From NCBI RefSeq assembly GCF_030717955.1, contig NZ_JAUZVY010000003.1, forward strand, positions 62,001 to 126,000: a stretch of 64,000 nucleotides of DNA. Direction: 5' to 3'. Each line of letters starts with the position of its first letter. Within the stretch, counting starts at the first letter, position 1. Position numbers and translations under genes: made by a program. Shown here piece after piece: positions 33,033 through 42,616 of the stretch. Under the pieces are notes generated by a model. That model did not search any database. It was not told the DNA's origin and saw nothing but the letters and a program-made list of their open reading frames with translations. The DNA comes from Alkalimonas delamerensis. GTDB taxonomy: Bacteria > Pseudomonadota > Gammaproteobacteria > Enterobacterales > Alteromonadaceae.

Positions 33033-34574
33033 TCAGTCAGCTAAGTGGTACTTTGCTGACTGGTCATTGGCCGGTAAGGCCGCACGGATAAAGTTGCGCA
33101 AGTCGTCGTTGGACTTTTTCAAGTCCTCGTAGCGCAGGTACATCATATGGCCGCTGCGATAGCCGGCAAAGTGCAACCGGTCGCGCATCTTGCTGCTGGG
33201 ATCCAGCTGCCACATGCTGTACTTGGCATCAAAGTAGTTGGTGGCGCCATCGTAGTAACCTGCCTGAAACAACACTTGCAAATAGGGGTTTTGCGCCATC
33301 GCCTGGCGCAGGTTATCGCCGGTGTTGTCGTTGCTTCTGTCCCAGGGGTGCACCGGGCCGAACATGTTGTACTTGATGTCGGTGACGTAGTTCAGATCAT
33401 TGCGAATGTAGTGGTTGATGGCTGGGGTAAAGGAATGCAGCCAGGACGTTAATTCTGCCCAGTAATCCGGCCGATCACCGACTTCTTTCTTATCAATGCC
33501 TAAGTAGCGGGAGTCCAGCCGACCAAGGGTTTTGCCCTGATCGCGCAGCAGGTCCTTCCAGAAAAAGGCGGTGTCGATATCCAGGTTGCTGCCCAGCACC
33601 GACTGCAAGGACAAGCCAGAGTAACGGGCTACCTGCTCGGCAATGCGTTGCTTTTCAGCCTCGTCAATAAAGGCACCTTTGGCCAGCGCTGGCAGGTACT
33701 GATTCAGGGTAAAGTCTTCGACTTCTGGCAACAACTCATACAGATCGCGTTGCTGCAAATCGTCCGGTAGCACGCCATGGTACCAGGCGGTAGCGGCAAA
33801 GTAAGGCAGGCGGTTGGCTGCTTTCACCGGTCCCTGGCGGTCGATGCCCATGTCGGTTGGCGACACCAGAATCACCCCATTTAAGTACATCCATTGACGG
33901 TTTTGCAGCTCCAGCGCCAGGCCGGCCACCCGGGTGGTGCCATAGCTTTCGCCAATCAGGAACTTTGGTGACGTCCAGCGATTGTGACGGGTGACAAAGG
34001 TGTTGATCCATTCAGCCAGGTAGCTGACATCGGCGTTGACACCAAAGAATAGCTCGCGCTGTTGCTCGCGGGATAACAACTCGCCCTGGCTATTGGGCAC
34101 CACCCGCGAATAGCCGGTGTTGACCGGGTTCACAAAGACAATATCGGCCACATCCAGTACCGAGTAAGGGTTGGTTTTTACGCCATAAGGCTGCACCGGG
34201 TAGCCTTCGGCATCAATGTTTAACACTTTAGGGCCGGTGTAGGCGACATGCATCCACACTGAGGCGGAGCCCGGACCGCCATTAAAAGAAATCATCAAAG
34301 GCCGTCTGCCAACATCGGTCACATCGGTGCGGCGGTAATAAGTATAAAACAAGGTAGCCACCGGCTCGCCCTGTTCATCCCAGACTGGCTGAGTCCCGGT
34401 TAAGGCACTGTACTGCACGCGCTGGCCATTAATACGGGTTTGGTGTTTGGTTTCCACCGCCTGATCAATCTCAATTTGGCGGGTGGTGGCGTAACTAATG
34501 CTGCTGACCAGCAGAGCAAGCAGGATAAGCGAACGAAGCATAATGTTAAGTCGAGTCGGGATAGGTTTCTGCAT
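33033..34574 (-). CDS. Secreted S10-family serine carboxypeptidase-like peptidase
   Basis: A 513-residue exported peptidase. After the signal (ending near ISYA), the family words are SFNGGPGSASVWMHVAYTGP near residue 100 (oxyanion region), KFLIGESYGTTRVAG near 210 with the nucleophile Ser, an Asp in LFQAGYYDGATNYFDA near 440, and the His in GYRSGHMMYL near 480. S10 enzymes release C-terminal amino acids, often at acidic pH. The ATG at 34541 is an equally possible start. It stands alone upstream of the iron block. Confidence 0.88.
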   Translation of the reverse strand: MQKPIPTRLNIMLRSLILLALLVSSISYATTRQIEIDQAVETKHQTRINGQRVQYSALTGTQPVWDEQGEPVATLFYTYYRRTDVTDVGRRPLMISFNGGPGSASVWMHVAYTGPKVLNIDAEGYPVQPYGVKTNPYSVLDVADIVFVNPVNTGYSRVVPNSQGELLSREQQRELFFGVNADVSYLAEWINTFVTRHNRWTSPKFLIGESYGTTRVAGLALELQNRQWMYLNGVILVSPTDMGIDRQGPVKAANRLPYFAATAWYHGVLPDDLQQRDLYELLPEVEDFTLNQYLPALAKGAFIDEAEKQRIAEQVARYSGLSLQSVLGSNLDIDTAFFWKDLLRDQGKTLGRLDSRYLGIDKKEVGDRPDYWAELTSWLHSFTPAINHYIRNDLNYVTDIKYNMFGPVHPWDRSNDNTGDNLRQAMAQNPYLQVLFQAGYYDGATNYFDAKYSMWQLDPSSKMRDRLHFAGYRSGHMMYLRYEDLKKSNDDLRNFIRAALPANDQSAKYHLAD

Positions 34575-34670
34575 TTAAGCGGAAAAAAGAGCTCAGTGCC
34601 AGCGACCTGCGGTTAATAACGGCTGGTCGCGATAAAGCCCACTTCTTAAACTGAAAAGCAGCATAAAAGC

Positions 34671-34690
34671 GAATCATTATCAATATTATA
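34671..34690. promoter_or_regulatory. Fur-like box upstream of bacterioferritins
   Basis: GAATCATTATCAATATTAT resembles the Fur 19-mer, particularly the ATCATTATC half. It lies about 80 bp before the first bacterioferritin start. Confidence 0.5.
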
Positions 34691-34771
34691 TTGTTGATAT
34701 AAAAGCACTTTTTGTAATCTGTTTTATCTTGAACTATGCTTAGTACCCATTTTTCATTTTCGGAGTTTGCT

Positions 34772-35245
34772 ATGCAAGGCCAGCCACAGGTACTGGCGCA
34801 ACTGAATCAGTTGCTGACCACGGAACTGACATCCATCAATCAGTTTTTTTTGCATGCCCGCATGTTTAAAAACTGGGGCTTAAAAAGCCTGAACGATGCC
34901 TGCTATAAAAAATCCATTCTGGATATGAAACAGGCCGATGCGTTAATCGAACGGATCCTGTTTTTGGAAGGCTTGCCCAATCTGCAAGCGCTTGGCAAGC
35001 TCAACATTGGCGAAGCCCCCGAAGAAATGCTGCAATGCGACATGGACTTCCAGCTGCAACAACTGCCGCAACTCAAGCAAGCCATAGCGTTGTGCGAGCA
35101 GCATCAGGACTTTGTCAGCCGTGACCTGCTGACCGAGATGCTGGAAGACGAAGAAGAATACGTTGACTGGCTGGAAACACAGCAACAACTGATTGGCAGC
35201 ATGGGTCTGGCCAACTATCTGCAACTGCAAGCCGGAGGTGCCTGA
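34772..35245 (+). CDS. bfr: Bacterioferritin, heme-binding subunit lacking a full ferroxidase site
   Basis: A 157-residue bacterioferritin subunit. Aligned by eye to E. coli Bfr, the heme Met52 is kept (ILDMKQAD), but ferroxidase ligands are altered: E51 to D, H54 to Q, E94 to Q (DFQLQQ) and H130 to Y (DEEEYVDWLE); E18 and E127 remain. It therefore probably builds the heme-carrying, non-catalytic part of a mixed 24-mer that stores iron. The ATG at 34772 follows CGGAG; the stop overlaps the next start (TGATG), so the two are coupled. Confidence 0.9.
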   Translation: MQGQPQVLAQLNQLLTTELTSINQFFLHARMFKNWGLKSLNDACYKKSILDMKQADALIERILFLEGLPNLQALGKLNIGEAPEEMLQCDMDFQLQQLPQLKQAIALCEQHQDFVSRDLLTEMLEDEEEYVDWLETQQQLIGSMGLANYLQLQAGGA

Positions 35246-35712
35246 TGCAAGGCAAGCAACGCATTATCGATACCTTAAACACCATTTTGGCCAATGAGCT
35301 GGCCGCGATGGACCAGTACTTCATCCATTCACGGATGTATCAGGACTGGGGTCTGCAAAAGCTTTTTGAGCGCATTGATCATGAGTTCGACGATGAAAAA
35401 GGCCATGCCGCTGCGCTGATCGAACGGATCCTTTTTCTGGAGGGAACACCGGATTTAACCAAGCGCGATGGCATTAAAGTGGGTAAGGATGTGCCGGAAA
35501 TGCTGCAAAATGATCTGGATGTGGAATACAAAGTCCAGCGTTTGCTGAAAGATGCGATGGCACTGTGCGAGCAGGAGCAGGATTACGTCACCCGCAGCAT
35601 CCTGCAACAACTGCTCAATGACACGGAAAACGACCACGCCTACTGGCTGGAGCAGCAGCTGCGCCTGATCAAACTGCTGGGCCTGCCCAATTACCTGCAA
35701 TCGCAGAGTTAA
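35245..35712 (+). CDS. bfr: Bacterioferritin, ferroxidase subunit without heme Met
   Basis: A 155-residue partner subunit. It keeps E18 (NELAAMDQYF), E51 and H54 (DDEKGHAAA), E94 (LDVEYKV), E127 and H130 (TENDHAYWLE), so the di-iron site is complete, whereas the heme-ligand position 52 is Lys. This is the mirror image of the upstream gene. The pair resembles the BfrA/BfrB co-assembly known from Neisseria. It oxidises Fe2+ and feeds the core. Confidence 0.92.
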   Translation: MQGKQRIIDTLNTILANELAAMDQYFIHSRMYQDWGLQKLFERIDHEFDDEKGHAAALIERILFLEGTPDLTKRDGIKVGKDVPEMLQNDLDVEYKVQRLLKDAMALCEQEQDYVTRSILQQLLNDTENDHAYWLEQQLRLIKLLGLPNYLQSQS

Positions 35713-35717
35713 TTCTG

Positions 35718-35740
35718 CTCCCCCTGCAGGGCTGGGGGAG
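35718..35740 (+). terminator. Hairpin after bacterioferritin operon
   Basis: CTCCCCC (35718-35724) pairs with GGGGGAG (35734-35740). It follows the stop by 6 bp but has no T tract. Confidence 0.5.
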
Positions 35741-35818
35741 TAGCCTACAAAATGCTCTATTTCTGATTGAAATTTTGCTTATCAATCAATTTTTCAGAAT
35801 GACCCCATCGATTTAAAT

Positions 35819-35833
35819 TGAGAATAATTCTCA
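35819..35833. promoter_or_regulatory. Fur-type operator upstream of the ZIP gene
   Basis: TGAGAATAATTCTCA is a perfect 7-1-7 palindrome inside a longer AT-rich stretch, the core form of a Fur box, 65 bp before the ZIP start. Confidence 0.65.
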
Positions 35834-35897
35834 TTTAATTCAAGTTCTGTTCGGTTTTTCATTCTATAATGGAAAAAACCATCTTGCGGAGTAGGCT

Positions 35898-36785
35898 ATG
35901 AATACAGTCAGCCTGAGCAAATTCAGCAAACTAACCCCACGCAAACTGCTGGGCTGGAGTATTTTACTGCTCGGGGCTGGTTATGGCATTCAGCAGCTGG
36001 TAGTGCTGATGGAGCAGCAAGAGCATGTGCGCTTTGCGTTTTACGCCGGCATGGTGGCCGCTGTGGCGACAGCCGCAGGCGCAGTGCCCGCTTTGTTCTC
36101 TCGCAAGCTCTCGGCCCGGTTGCACGCAGCCATGCTGGGCTTTGGTGGTGGTGTCATGCTGGCAGCCAGCATTTTTTCGCTGATCGTGCCTGCATTGGAC
36201 TTGTTTGAGGGCAGTGCCCTGAGCAGCTGGCAAGGGCCAACACAAGTGGCTACTGCCATTTTGCTGGGTGCTTTGTTGATGCTGGCGCTGGAACGCAGTG
36301 TGCCACACGAGCATTTCATTAAAGGGACTGAAGGCCACCAGGCACTGGCCTTGAAGCGGAGTTGGTTGTTCGTGATTGCCATTATTTTGCACAATATCCC
36401 GGAAGGCTTGGCCATTGGTGTGGCCTATGCCAGTGGCGATGCGGTCGGGGCTTCGGCGCTGGCGACCGGTATTTCGTTGCAGAATGTGCCGGAAGGCTTT
36501 GTGGTGGCGATGGCCTTGTTAGCTGTTGGATACAGCCGTTTGCTGGCACTTAGTGTCGGCATGTTATCCGGTTTGGTTGAGCCTGTGATGGCGGTGATCG
36601 GTGCCATTTTGATGACCAATCCGATGCTGCTGCCCTGGGGCCTGGCGATGGCGGCAGGTGCCATGTTGTTTGTGATAAGCCATGAAATGATCCCAGAGTC
36701 GCACCGGCAGGGCCATGAAATGGCAGCTACCAATGGTCTGATGCTGGGCTTTGTGTTGATGCTGGTGCTGGATACGGCTCTTTGA
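35898..36785 (+). CDS. ZIP-family divalent metal transporter
   Basis: A 295-residue membrane protein with about eight segments. The metal-site words of ZIP proteins are present: ILHNIPEGLAIGVAYASGDA (segment IV) and SLQNVPEGFVVAMALL (segment V). ZIP transporters move Zn2+, Fe2+ or Mn2+ into the cytoplasm. The Fur-type palindrome upstream suggests iron control, and so an iron role, although the family often carries zinc. The ATG at 35898 has GCGGAG upstream. It lies just after the bacterioferritin operon, forming an uptake-and-storage block. Confidence 0.88.
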   Translation: MNTVSLSKFSKLTPRKLLGWSILLLGAGYGIQQLVVLMEQQEHVRFAFYAGMVAAVATAAGAVPALFSRKLSARLHAAMLGFGGGVMLAASIFSLIVPALDLFEGSALSSWQGPTQVATAILLGALLMLALERSVPHEHFIKGTEGHQALALKRSWLFVIAIILHNIPEGLAIGVAYASGDAVGASALATGISLQNVPEGFVVAMALLAVGYSRLLALSVGMLSGLVEPVMAVIGAILMTNPMLLPWGLAMAAGAMLFVISHEMIPESHRQGHEMAATNGLMLGFVLMLVLDTAL

Positions 36786-36787
36786 GG

Positions 36788-39145
36788 CTAGCTTTCTGGC
36801 TTATGAAGTGGAAACTCCACATAAAACTCAGTGCCCACACCCTGCTCTGAGCGAAAACCAATACTGCCATGCATTTGCTCGGTCAGTTGTTTGCAAATGG
36901 CCAGGCCAAGACCAGTGCCCTGATGCTGACGGGTATTGATGGCCTCAGCCTGTGAAAACTTTTCAAACAGCTTGGCCTGAAATTCAGTGGGGATGCCGCA
37001 CCCCTGATCGATGACCCGAATTACTGCAGCACCTGCTTTCGAATCCACCTGAATTTCAACGTCGCTGCCTGGATGAGAAAACTTGATCGCATTGGAAAGT
37101 AGATTGGACATCACCTGCTGAAAGCGAAGCTCATCAACCAAAATACAGTGCTCAGCTTGCGGTAGTTTTAGAATGAGCCTGATCTGATGCTGGGAGGCAT
37201 AAGCGGAGTTTTGCGCAACAGCGTCTTGCACCAACTGCGCGATGGGCCAAACTTGCATCTGGTAATTCATTTTACCAGCCAGTAATTTGTCCATATCCAG
37301 CAAATCATTAATCAACTGCTGCAAGCGCAGGCAATTTTGTTCAGCGATGCTGGTTAAGCGCTGCTGAGGCTCAGTCAAAGCGCCCATTGCACCGGCATTC
37401 AGCAGTTTCATGGCAGCCGAAATGGAAGTCAGTGGGGTGCGGAGTTCGTGGCTGACGATGGAGACAAAGTCACTTTTTAATTTAGTCAGTTTTTGCTGCT
37501 CGGTTTTATCTTGAGCAATAAATAAATAGCCAGTCAGGTTGTCAGATTTATCAAGAATAGGAGTGACAAGCAGTGATACTGGGCACTCCAGCCCCGACTT
37601 GTGCCGGTAATGCATCAGTGGCGCCGTAGCTTGCTGTTCTAGCAGGTGGTTGATAAAGCGGCAGGCATCCATGTTGTCTTGTACCTGAGCATGCAAAAAA
37701 AGCAGATTATCCTCTGTTTTTGCTTCGTTGGCACTGTATCCGGTTAACAGCTCTGCACCTTTATTGAATAAGATAATTTTCCCGCTGGAATTGGTCACCA
37801 CAATACTGAGTCCGGCGGCAGATCGCAGAATGTGTTGCAGCAACACCAAGGTGCGCTGCAGTTCTTCAGTTCGGTGCTCTACTTGTTGCGCCAATTGCTC
37901 GGTTTGGTTTTGCAATTGTGTTGCCATCTGTTTCAAATCAGCATTGACCACCTGCAGCTCTTTGATGCCGCCAGATGAAGGCTGTGGTGCTTGCCAGTTT
38001 TGCTTTGACAATTGCTCGGCCCAACGGCTTAATGCCGTTAAAGGCCGGGTGACCCGGCGCGCCACCAATAGCATCACCAGAATGCTGACTACGGTGATGA
38101 AAAAGAAGGCGGTCATTAAGGTTGTTGCCAATTGATTGAGTGGTCCCGTAAACATTTCCTGAGGGTGTGCCATGGCAATCAATAACTCAGGCCCATTGGT
38201 CAATGGCAGCGACTGCAGATGAATGACAAACTCGTTGCCATTGTGCTTTGCCATCACTTGGCCAGACTTTCCACTTTGGTGGTGTTGCCACATTAATGAA
38301 ATGACAGGATCTGTGGCATTTATCGCATCAATCCGCTGGTAGCCTACTTCAAGTACCTGAAAGGTTGGTGATGCATCCGAGACGGCCAGCAAGGCGCCAT
38401 CTGGCTCGGCCACGAAATAGAGCCCATGCTTGCTTTTAGCTGTGATTTGCAAAAAGTGGCTTAGTTGGTTTAGGGCGATATCGGCCGTGGCTACACCCAA
38501 AAACTGCCCATGGCTGTCCAGTACCGGGGCGGAAATGCCAACGCCTAAAGAATCGTAAGCTCGGTAACGTCCAACCGGGTACCAGCTGGGTTTTCCTTGT
38601 TCTATGGCTTGAAGAAACCATGAGCGTTCCCGGCTATCGTAATGCGCGTTTGATCTTGGCTTTTTTTGGAGCTGAATGGTTAAATCATCATCAATATCAA
38701 CAAAGGTTAAGTGACGATCATGCTCAAGCAACGACAAAATCCCTTCCAGATTGCTGTTGGGCTCTGGCGGGCGTGCACTGGAGACATACTGCCCATCGGC
38801 AAAACCGAAAGACAAGAAGGTTAAGTTCGGTGCCTGTTGTTGCAACACAGCCAGCTGCTTGACCAATAGGTAGGGGTCATCCAGCTGCAACAAGTCTGCT
38901 TGACCCAGCGCTATGACGGCTTGAAGTTGTCGCTCAGGCTGCATTAAAAATCGCTGTGTTTCAGTTTGAATATGCTCGGCAACCTGATTGGCAAACTCAA
39001 GCGCATAACGTTCGGTGGACTGGTAGGCTTGTTGATAGGCATACCAGGCGCTAAAGCCAATAAAGGGCAGTATAGTGCAAAGCAGCCACCGAAACAGGAA
39101 GCGGCTAAAGCTGATGGTCTTGGTGCCTTGGGTACTGCGCTGCAT
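36788..39145 (-). CDS. Sensor histidine kinase with Cache, HAMP and PAS domains
   Basis: A 785-residue orphan kinase. Domains: membrane segment (~15-37), periplasmic dCache-type sensor (~40-330), second membrane segment (~345-367), HAMP (~368-420), coiled coil, PAS (~440-550), then HisKA with the phospho-His in SIVSHELRTPLTSISAAMK near residue 564 and an HATPase domain (LLSNAIKFS, DQGCGIP, GTGLGLAICK). No response regulator gene is adjacent, so the partner lies elsewhere. It is convergent with the ZIP gene, two bases apart. Confidence 0.92.
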   Translation of the reverse strand: MQRSTQGTKTISFSRFLFRWLLCTILPFIGFSAWYAYQQAYQSTERYALEFANQVAEHIQTETQRFLMQPERQLQAVIALGQADLLQLDDPYLLVKQLAVLQQQAPNLTFLSFGFADGQYVSSARPPEPNSNLEGILSLLEHDRHLTFVDIDDDLTIQLQKKPRSNAHYDSRERSWFLQAIEQGKPSWYPVGRYRAYDSLGVGISAPVLDSHGQFLGVATADIALNQLSHFLQITAKSKHGLYFVAEPDGALLAVSDASPTFQVLEVGYQRIDAINATDPVISLMWQHHQSGKSGQVMAKHNGNEFVIHLQSLPLTNGPELLIAMAHPQEMFTGPLNQLATTLMTAFFFITVVSILVMLLVARRVTRPLTALSRWAEQLSKQNWQAPQPSSGGIKELQVVNADLKQMATQLQNQTEQLAQQVEHRTEELQRTLVLLQHILRSAAGLSIVVTNSSGKIILFNKGAELLTGYSANEAKTEDNLLFLHAQVQDNMDACRFINHLLEQQATAPLMHYRHKSGLECPVSLLVTPILDKSDNLTGYLFIAQDKTEQQKLTKLKSDFVSIVSHELRTPLTSISAAMKLLNAGAMGALTEPQQRLTSIAEQNCLRLQQLINDLLDMDKLLAGKMNYQMQVWPIAQLVQDAVAQNSAYASQHQIRLILKLPQAEHCILVDELRFQQVMSNLLSNAIKFSHPGSDVEIQVDSKAGAAVIRVIDQGCGIPTEFQAKLFEKFSQAEAINTRQHQGTGLGLAICKQLTEQMHGSIGFRSEQGVGTEFYVEFPLHKPES

Positions 39146-39239
39146 AAGCCTCCGAAAGCAGGACTGCCTGGATGGGGCAGGCTGTGCTTTTAGCTGTCTA
39201 TTGAGCTTAGCACAGGCACCACCAGGCCATGAGTTTTGC

Positions 39240-40301
39240 TTAAAGTCCTAAAAACTGAAAAGCTTGTGCCTCAGTGAACTTGGCCGAGGTTTCACCGGCA
39301 TACACCTGGTTGGTATCGGCGCGTAGCACTTTGACCGAAGCATTTTCGCTAAAATCCAGTTTCGTCAGATCGACCCAAAAGGTATTGGGCGTCAGCGCGG
39401 TTTCAAAGAAATAACGCAAATGCTTGTGATCGGCCACCACCCGCCATTGGGTGGTGGATAAATTCGGGTAGCCTTCAATCTGATAGCCATAGGGCACCGA
39501 GGTGTTGCGGATCACGCTAAAGACACTGGCAGTAGCAAGCTGTGGATCGCTGGTTTGGGGAATGCTGTGGATGTAGTAGTGCGCCCGTACAAATCGATCC
39601 GGGGCTTTCACCGTACCCGGTAAAAACACATTGCCCGGAATGCTGTCCCAGTACTTTTGAATGGCCAGTTGCTGCTGGTACGGCGGATCATTGGTCATCA
39701 CCACGTAGGATGGGTCATGGTGGATCACCAGCTGGCCTTCGATGTACTCGAAAATGGCGTTATCGCCGGTTGGATCCGACAACGATAAATGGATAGTGGT
39801 CATTCTATCGGTGCCTGGGATCACATCGGTCACCACCACAAAGTCTTCCCGGCTAAGGGCTGCTACTGCTTCGGCAACGGTCGCGAAGTTATCCAACGCA
39901 TACTGCGCCCACAGCGAAATGGACAAACCTGGCCTGCCGCTATCGGGGTTAAACTCGGGGTATTCGGATTCAACCAGCCACAGCATATTGGCTACCAGGC
40001 CTTTTTCATTCATGCCATCCGAAGTGGCAATGTCCCAGGAGCTGACCGCCAAGCTGCCGTATTGGGCAGTCCAGCGTACCGAGTTAGCACCCACTTCACC
40101 CTGACGCTCGATGCCGCGTGGAAATACCCAGAGATTGGCAGGTATTGGCATGGCAAAGTCCATGCTACGCCCGGTCAGAATGGTCTGCTCTGGGCCCTTG
40201 TACATCACCCGGGTGCAAGCCTCTGCCTGCTGGCTGGTAATAGCGAAGGTCAGGCTGGCGGCCAGCAGCAGGCTAGTTATTTTATTCAGCGAACATCGCA
40301 T
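39240..40301 (-). CDS. Choloylglycine-hydrolase/penicillin-V-acylase family Ntn hydrolase
   Basis: A 353-residue exported Ntn hydrolase. Signal cleavage after ...QQAEA exposes Cys29 (ACTRVMYKG) as the catalytic N-terminal Cys; with Cys as residue 1, Arg17 and Asp20 (GRSMDF) fall at the family positions. Gram-negative members are periplasmic and can hydrolyse penicillin V or acyl-homoserine lactones (family knowledge; substrate not proven). The ATG at 40301 is chosen because it gives a normal signal peptide and better spacing to GGA. Confidence 0.88.
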   Translation of the reverse strand: MRCSLNKITSLLLAASLTFAITSQQAEACTRVMYKGPEQTILTGRSMDFAMPIPANLWVFPRGIERQGEVGANSVRWTAQYGSLAVSSWDIATSDGMNEKGLVANMLWLVESEYPEFNPDSGRPGLSISLWAQYALDNFATVAEAVAALSREDFVVVTDVIPGTDRMTTIHLSLSDPTGDNAIFEYIEGQLVIHHDPSYVVMTNDPPYQQQLAIQKYWDSIPGNVFLPGTVKAPDRFVRAHYYIHSIPQTSDPQLATASVFSVIRNTSVPYGYQIEGYPNLSTTQWRVVADHKHLRYFFETALTPNTFWVDLTKLDFSENASVKVLRADTNQVYAGETSAKFTEAQAFQFLGL

Positions 40302-40401
40302 CGGTTCCATCTCCATGGTTACATTGGGAAAAGCATCCTGCTTAGTCTAGTCAGGCCACACTGTTTTGACCAGATTTAGCGTTAAGCAACCTGTGCTGCC
40401 C

Positions 40402-40418
40402 TGCGACATTATGTCGCA
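40402..40418. promoter_or_regulatory. RegA-type palindrome upstream of TonB receptor
   Basis: TGCGACATTATGTCGCA is a 17-bp palindrome of the form GCGAC-N5-GTCGC, 57 bp before the receptor start. The same sequence with one central change lies before the regBA-like genes at 44806. Confidence 0.6.
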
Positions 40419-40474
40419 TCCCCGCAGCAGCTTGCCTCTGGTAGAGTAAATCAAATCAATTCAAAGGTTTATTC

Positions 40475-42592
40475 ATGATTTCTAATGTTTGCCTGGCACT
40501 TATGGCCATGAGTACAGCTGCCTCAGACACGCCTGCCAAGGTAGCGGCTGCACCGGATGGCGTTGAAGTCATGGTAGTGACCAGCAGCCGTCAGGCGCAG
40601 GCACTGACCAATCTGGCGGAATCGGTCGCTGTATTGGGCGAAGACAGTATCCAGAATGTCAGTCCTGGTCATCCGGCTGAGCTGTTAAACCGGGTCTCAG
40701 GGGTGCATGTCAATGACTTGGGTGGGGAAGGCCATATGACCGCTATTCGCCAGCCTATCACCACCGGCGGGGTTTACCTTTTTTTGGAAGATGGCCTGCC
40801 AACCCGGCCAACCGGCTTTTTTAACCACAATGGGTTGTATGAAATTGATATGCCAAATTCCGGCCGGGTGGAAGTGACCAAGGGGCCGGGCTCTGCGCTC
40901 TATGGCAGCGATGCCATTGGCGGTATTTTTAATATTCTGACCCCAGAGCCAACCGATCAGCTCAGTGGCCGGCTGCAAGCCGAGCTTGGCAGCGATGGCT
41001 GGCAACGTGGCCTGGTGGCCGTGAGCGGTGCCTTGAATGCCCAGCACCGGGCCCGGCTGCAACTGAATCGCACCCAAAGCGATGGCTTTCGGGAAGAAGC
41101 CGATTATCAGCGTTTTTCCAGCAGCCTGCGCTTAGACAGTGACCTAACACCGCAGCTGCAACTTAAAACCCTGGCCAGTTTTGGCAGCATTGACCAAAGC
41201 GGCACTTCCGGTTTAAACCAGGCCGACTTTACCAGCAATCCGCGCAAAAACCGCTTTCATGGCGATATGGGCGCGCGCGATGTGCAGGCGTTTCGGTTAT
41301 CGACGGAACTGCGTTATCAGCTATCCGATAGCAGCGAATGGATGCTGACGCCGTTTTACCGCAACAACCGCTCAGAACTGATGCCCAGCTGGATGCTGAC
41401 CTATGATCCGGTGCTGCAGTCCACCCGTTTTTCCTCCTATGGGCTACTGACGCAATTCTCGCAGCAGGCTTCAGCAGACTTCAACTGGACAGCCGGGTTG
41501 GATCTGGACCTGACACCTGCCACCTTCCGCGAGCAGCAAATCAGCGTGCTGATGCAAGAAGATATTTTTGTCGATTACCAGCAAACCGGTCGCAGCAATT
41601 ACCATTATGACGCCGATCAAACCAGCATCTCGCCCTATGCGCAGTTGCAATGGTTTGCCTCCGAGCAATGGATCCTGAGCCTCGGCGCCCGGTACGACTG
41701 GTTTGAAGTCGATTACACCGATCGTCTGGATCCGTCGGTGCCGCAGCAAGTAGACCGGACTTCCTGGCTCAGGCCCGAGTCGCAGCGCATTCGCTATCAG
41801 CAACTTAGTCCCAAGTTCGGCGTGGTTTACAAGTTGGCCTCGAATCAGCAGCTGTATGCCAATCGCCGCCATGCCTTTCGGGTGCCTTCGGTCGGTCAGG
41901 TGTTCCGGCCAGGTTCCAGCGAGGACACCACCGAGCTGAAACCGGTCACCGCCATCAACCATGAGCTGGGCTGGCGGGCGCAGCTGGATGGACTGCGACT
42001 GGATGCCAGTGTCTACGACTTGCAAATCAAAGACGATGTGGTCAGTTACATTGATGGCAACACCCGCAAGGTCACCAATGCGGGTGAAACTTCGCATCGG
42101 GGGCTGGAGCTGATGGCCAGCTGGCAACTCAGCGACGCCTGGACGTGGAACCTCAGTGGCACCTTTACCCGGCAAAAGTACCGCGATTTTCAGTATCTGT
42201 TCAGCTGCTTTCCACCGGTTTGCGTTCCGCCTATCAGTGAAACCCGAAACTTCGAAGGTTTTGATGTGGGTCGGGCACCACGCCAGCTTTGGCAAAGCAG
42301 CCTGAGTTACCAGCCACTCAGTATAGAGGGGCTCTGGCTGGAGCTGGAATGGCAGCAGGTTGGCCGTTACTACACCGATGAGACCAACACCAATACTTAC
42401 CCAAGGCATGATCTGTTCCATCTGCGGGCGCGCTATCAAATGGGCGAGCACTGGCAGCTGGCGATTCGGTTAATGAACCTGACCGATAAGACCTATTCTA
42501 CCCTGACCAGCAATCAGGTGGGCTCGACCGACATCGACTACCGGCCGGGCATGCCGCGCAGTGTCTTTGTGTCGGCGACCTGGCAATTTTAA
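40475..42592 (+). CDS. TonB-dependent outer-membrane receptor
   Basis: A 705-residue receptor. A short signal is followed by GVEVMVVTSSRQ (TonB box region), a plug with LLNRVSGVHVNDLGGEG and GPGSALYGSDAIGGIFNILTPEP, and a 22-strand barrel ending in SVFVSATWQF. The ligand is not recognisable, but pairing with a PepSY-domain gene 24 bp downstream is common in iron-chelate uptake with periplasmic or inner-membrane reduction. A RegA-type site in front hints at redox control. Confidence 0.9.
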   Translation: MISNVCLALMAMSTAASDTPAKVAAAPDGVEVMVVTSSRQAQALTNLAESVAVLGEDSIQNVSPGHPAELLNRVSGVHVNDLGGEGHMTAIRQPITTGGVYLFLEDGLPTRPTGFFNHNGLYEIDMPNSGRVEVTKGPGSALYGSDAIGGIFNILTPEPTDQLSGRLQAELGSDGWQRGLVAVSGALNAQHRARLQLNRTQSDGFREEADYQRFSSSLRLDSDLTPQLQLKTLASFGSIDQSGTSGLNQADFTSNPRKNRFHGDMGARDVQAFRLSTELRYQLSDSSEWMLTPFYRNNRSELMPSWMLTYDPVLQSTRFSSYGLLTQFSQQASADFNWTAGLDLDLTPATFREQQISVLMQEDIFVDYQQTGRSNYHYDADQTSISPYAQLQWFASEQWILSLGARYDWFEVDYTDRLDPSVPQQVDRTSWLRPESQRIRYQQLSPKFGVVYKLASNQQLYANRRHAFRVPSVGQVFRPGSSEDTTELKPVTAINHELGWRAQLDGLRLDASVYDLQIKDDVVSYIDGNTRKVTNAGETSHRGLELMASWQLSDAWTWNLSGTFTRQKYRDFQYLFSCFPPVCVPPISETRNFEGFDVGRAPRQLWQSSLSYQPLSIEGLWLELEWQQVGRYYTDETNTNTYPRHDLFHLRARYQMGEHWQLAIRLMNLTDKTYSTLTSNQVGSTDIDYRPGMPRSVFVSATWQF

Positions 42593-42616
42593 GGCAGAAG
42601 GTAGGAGGATGCAGCC

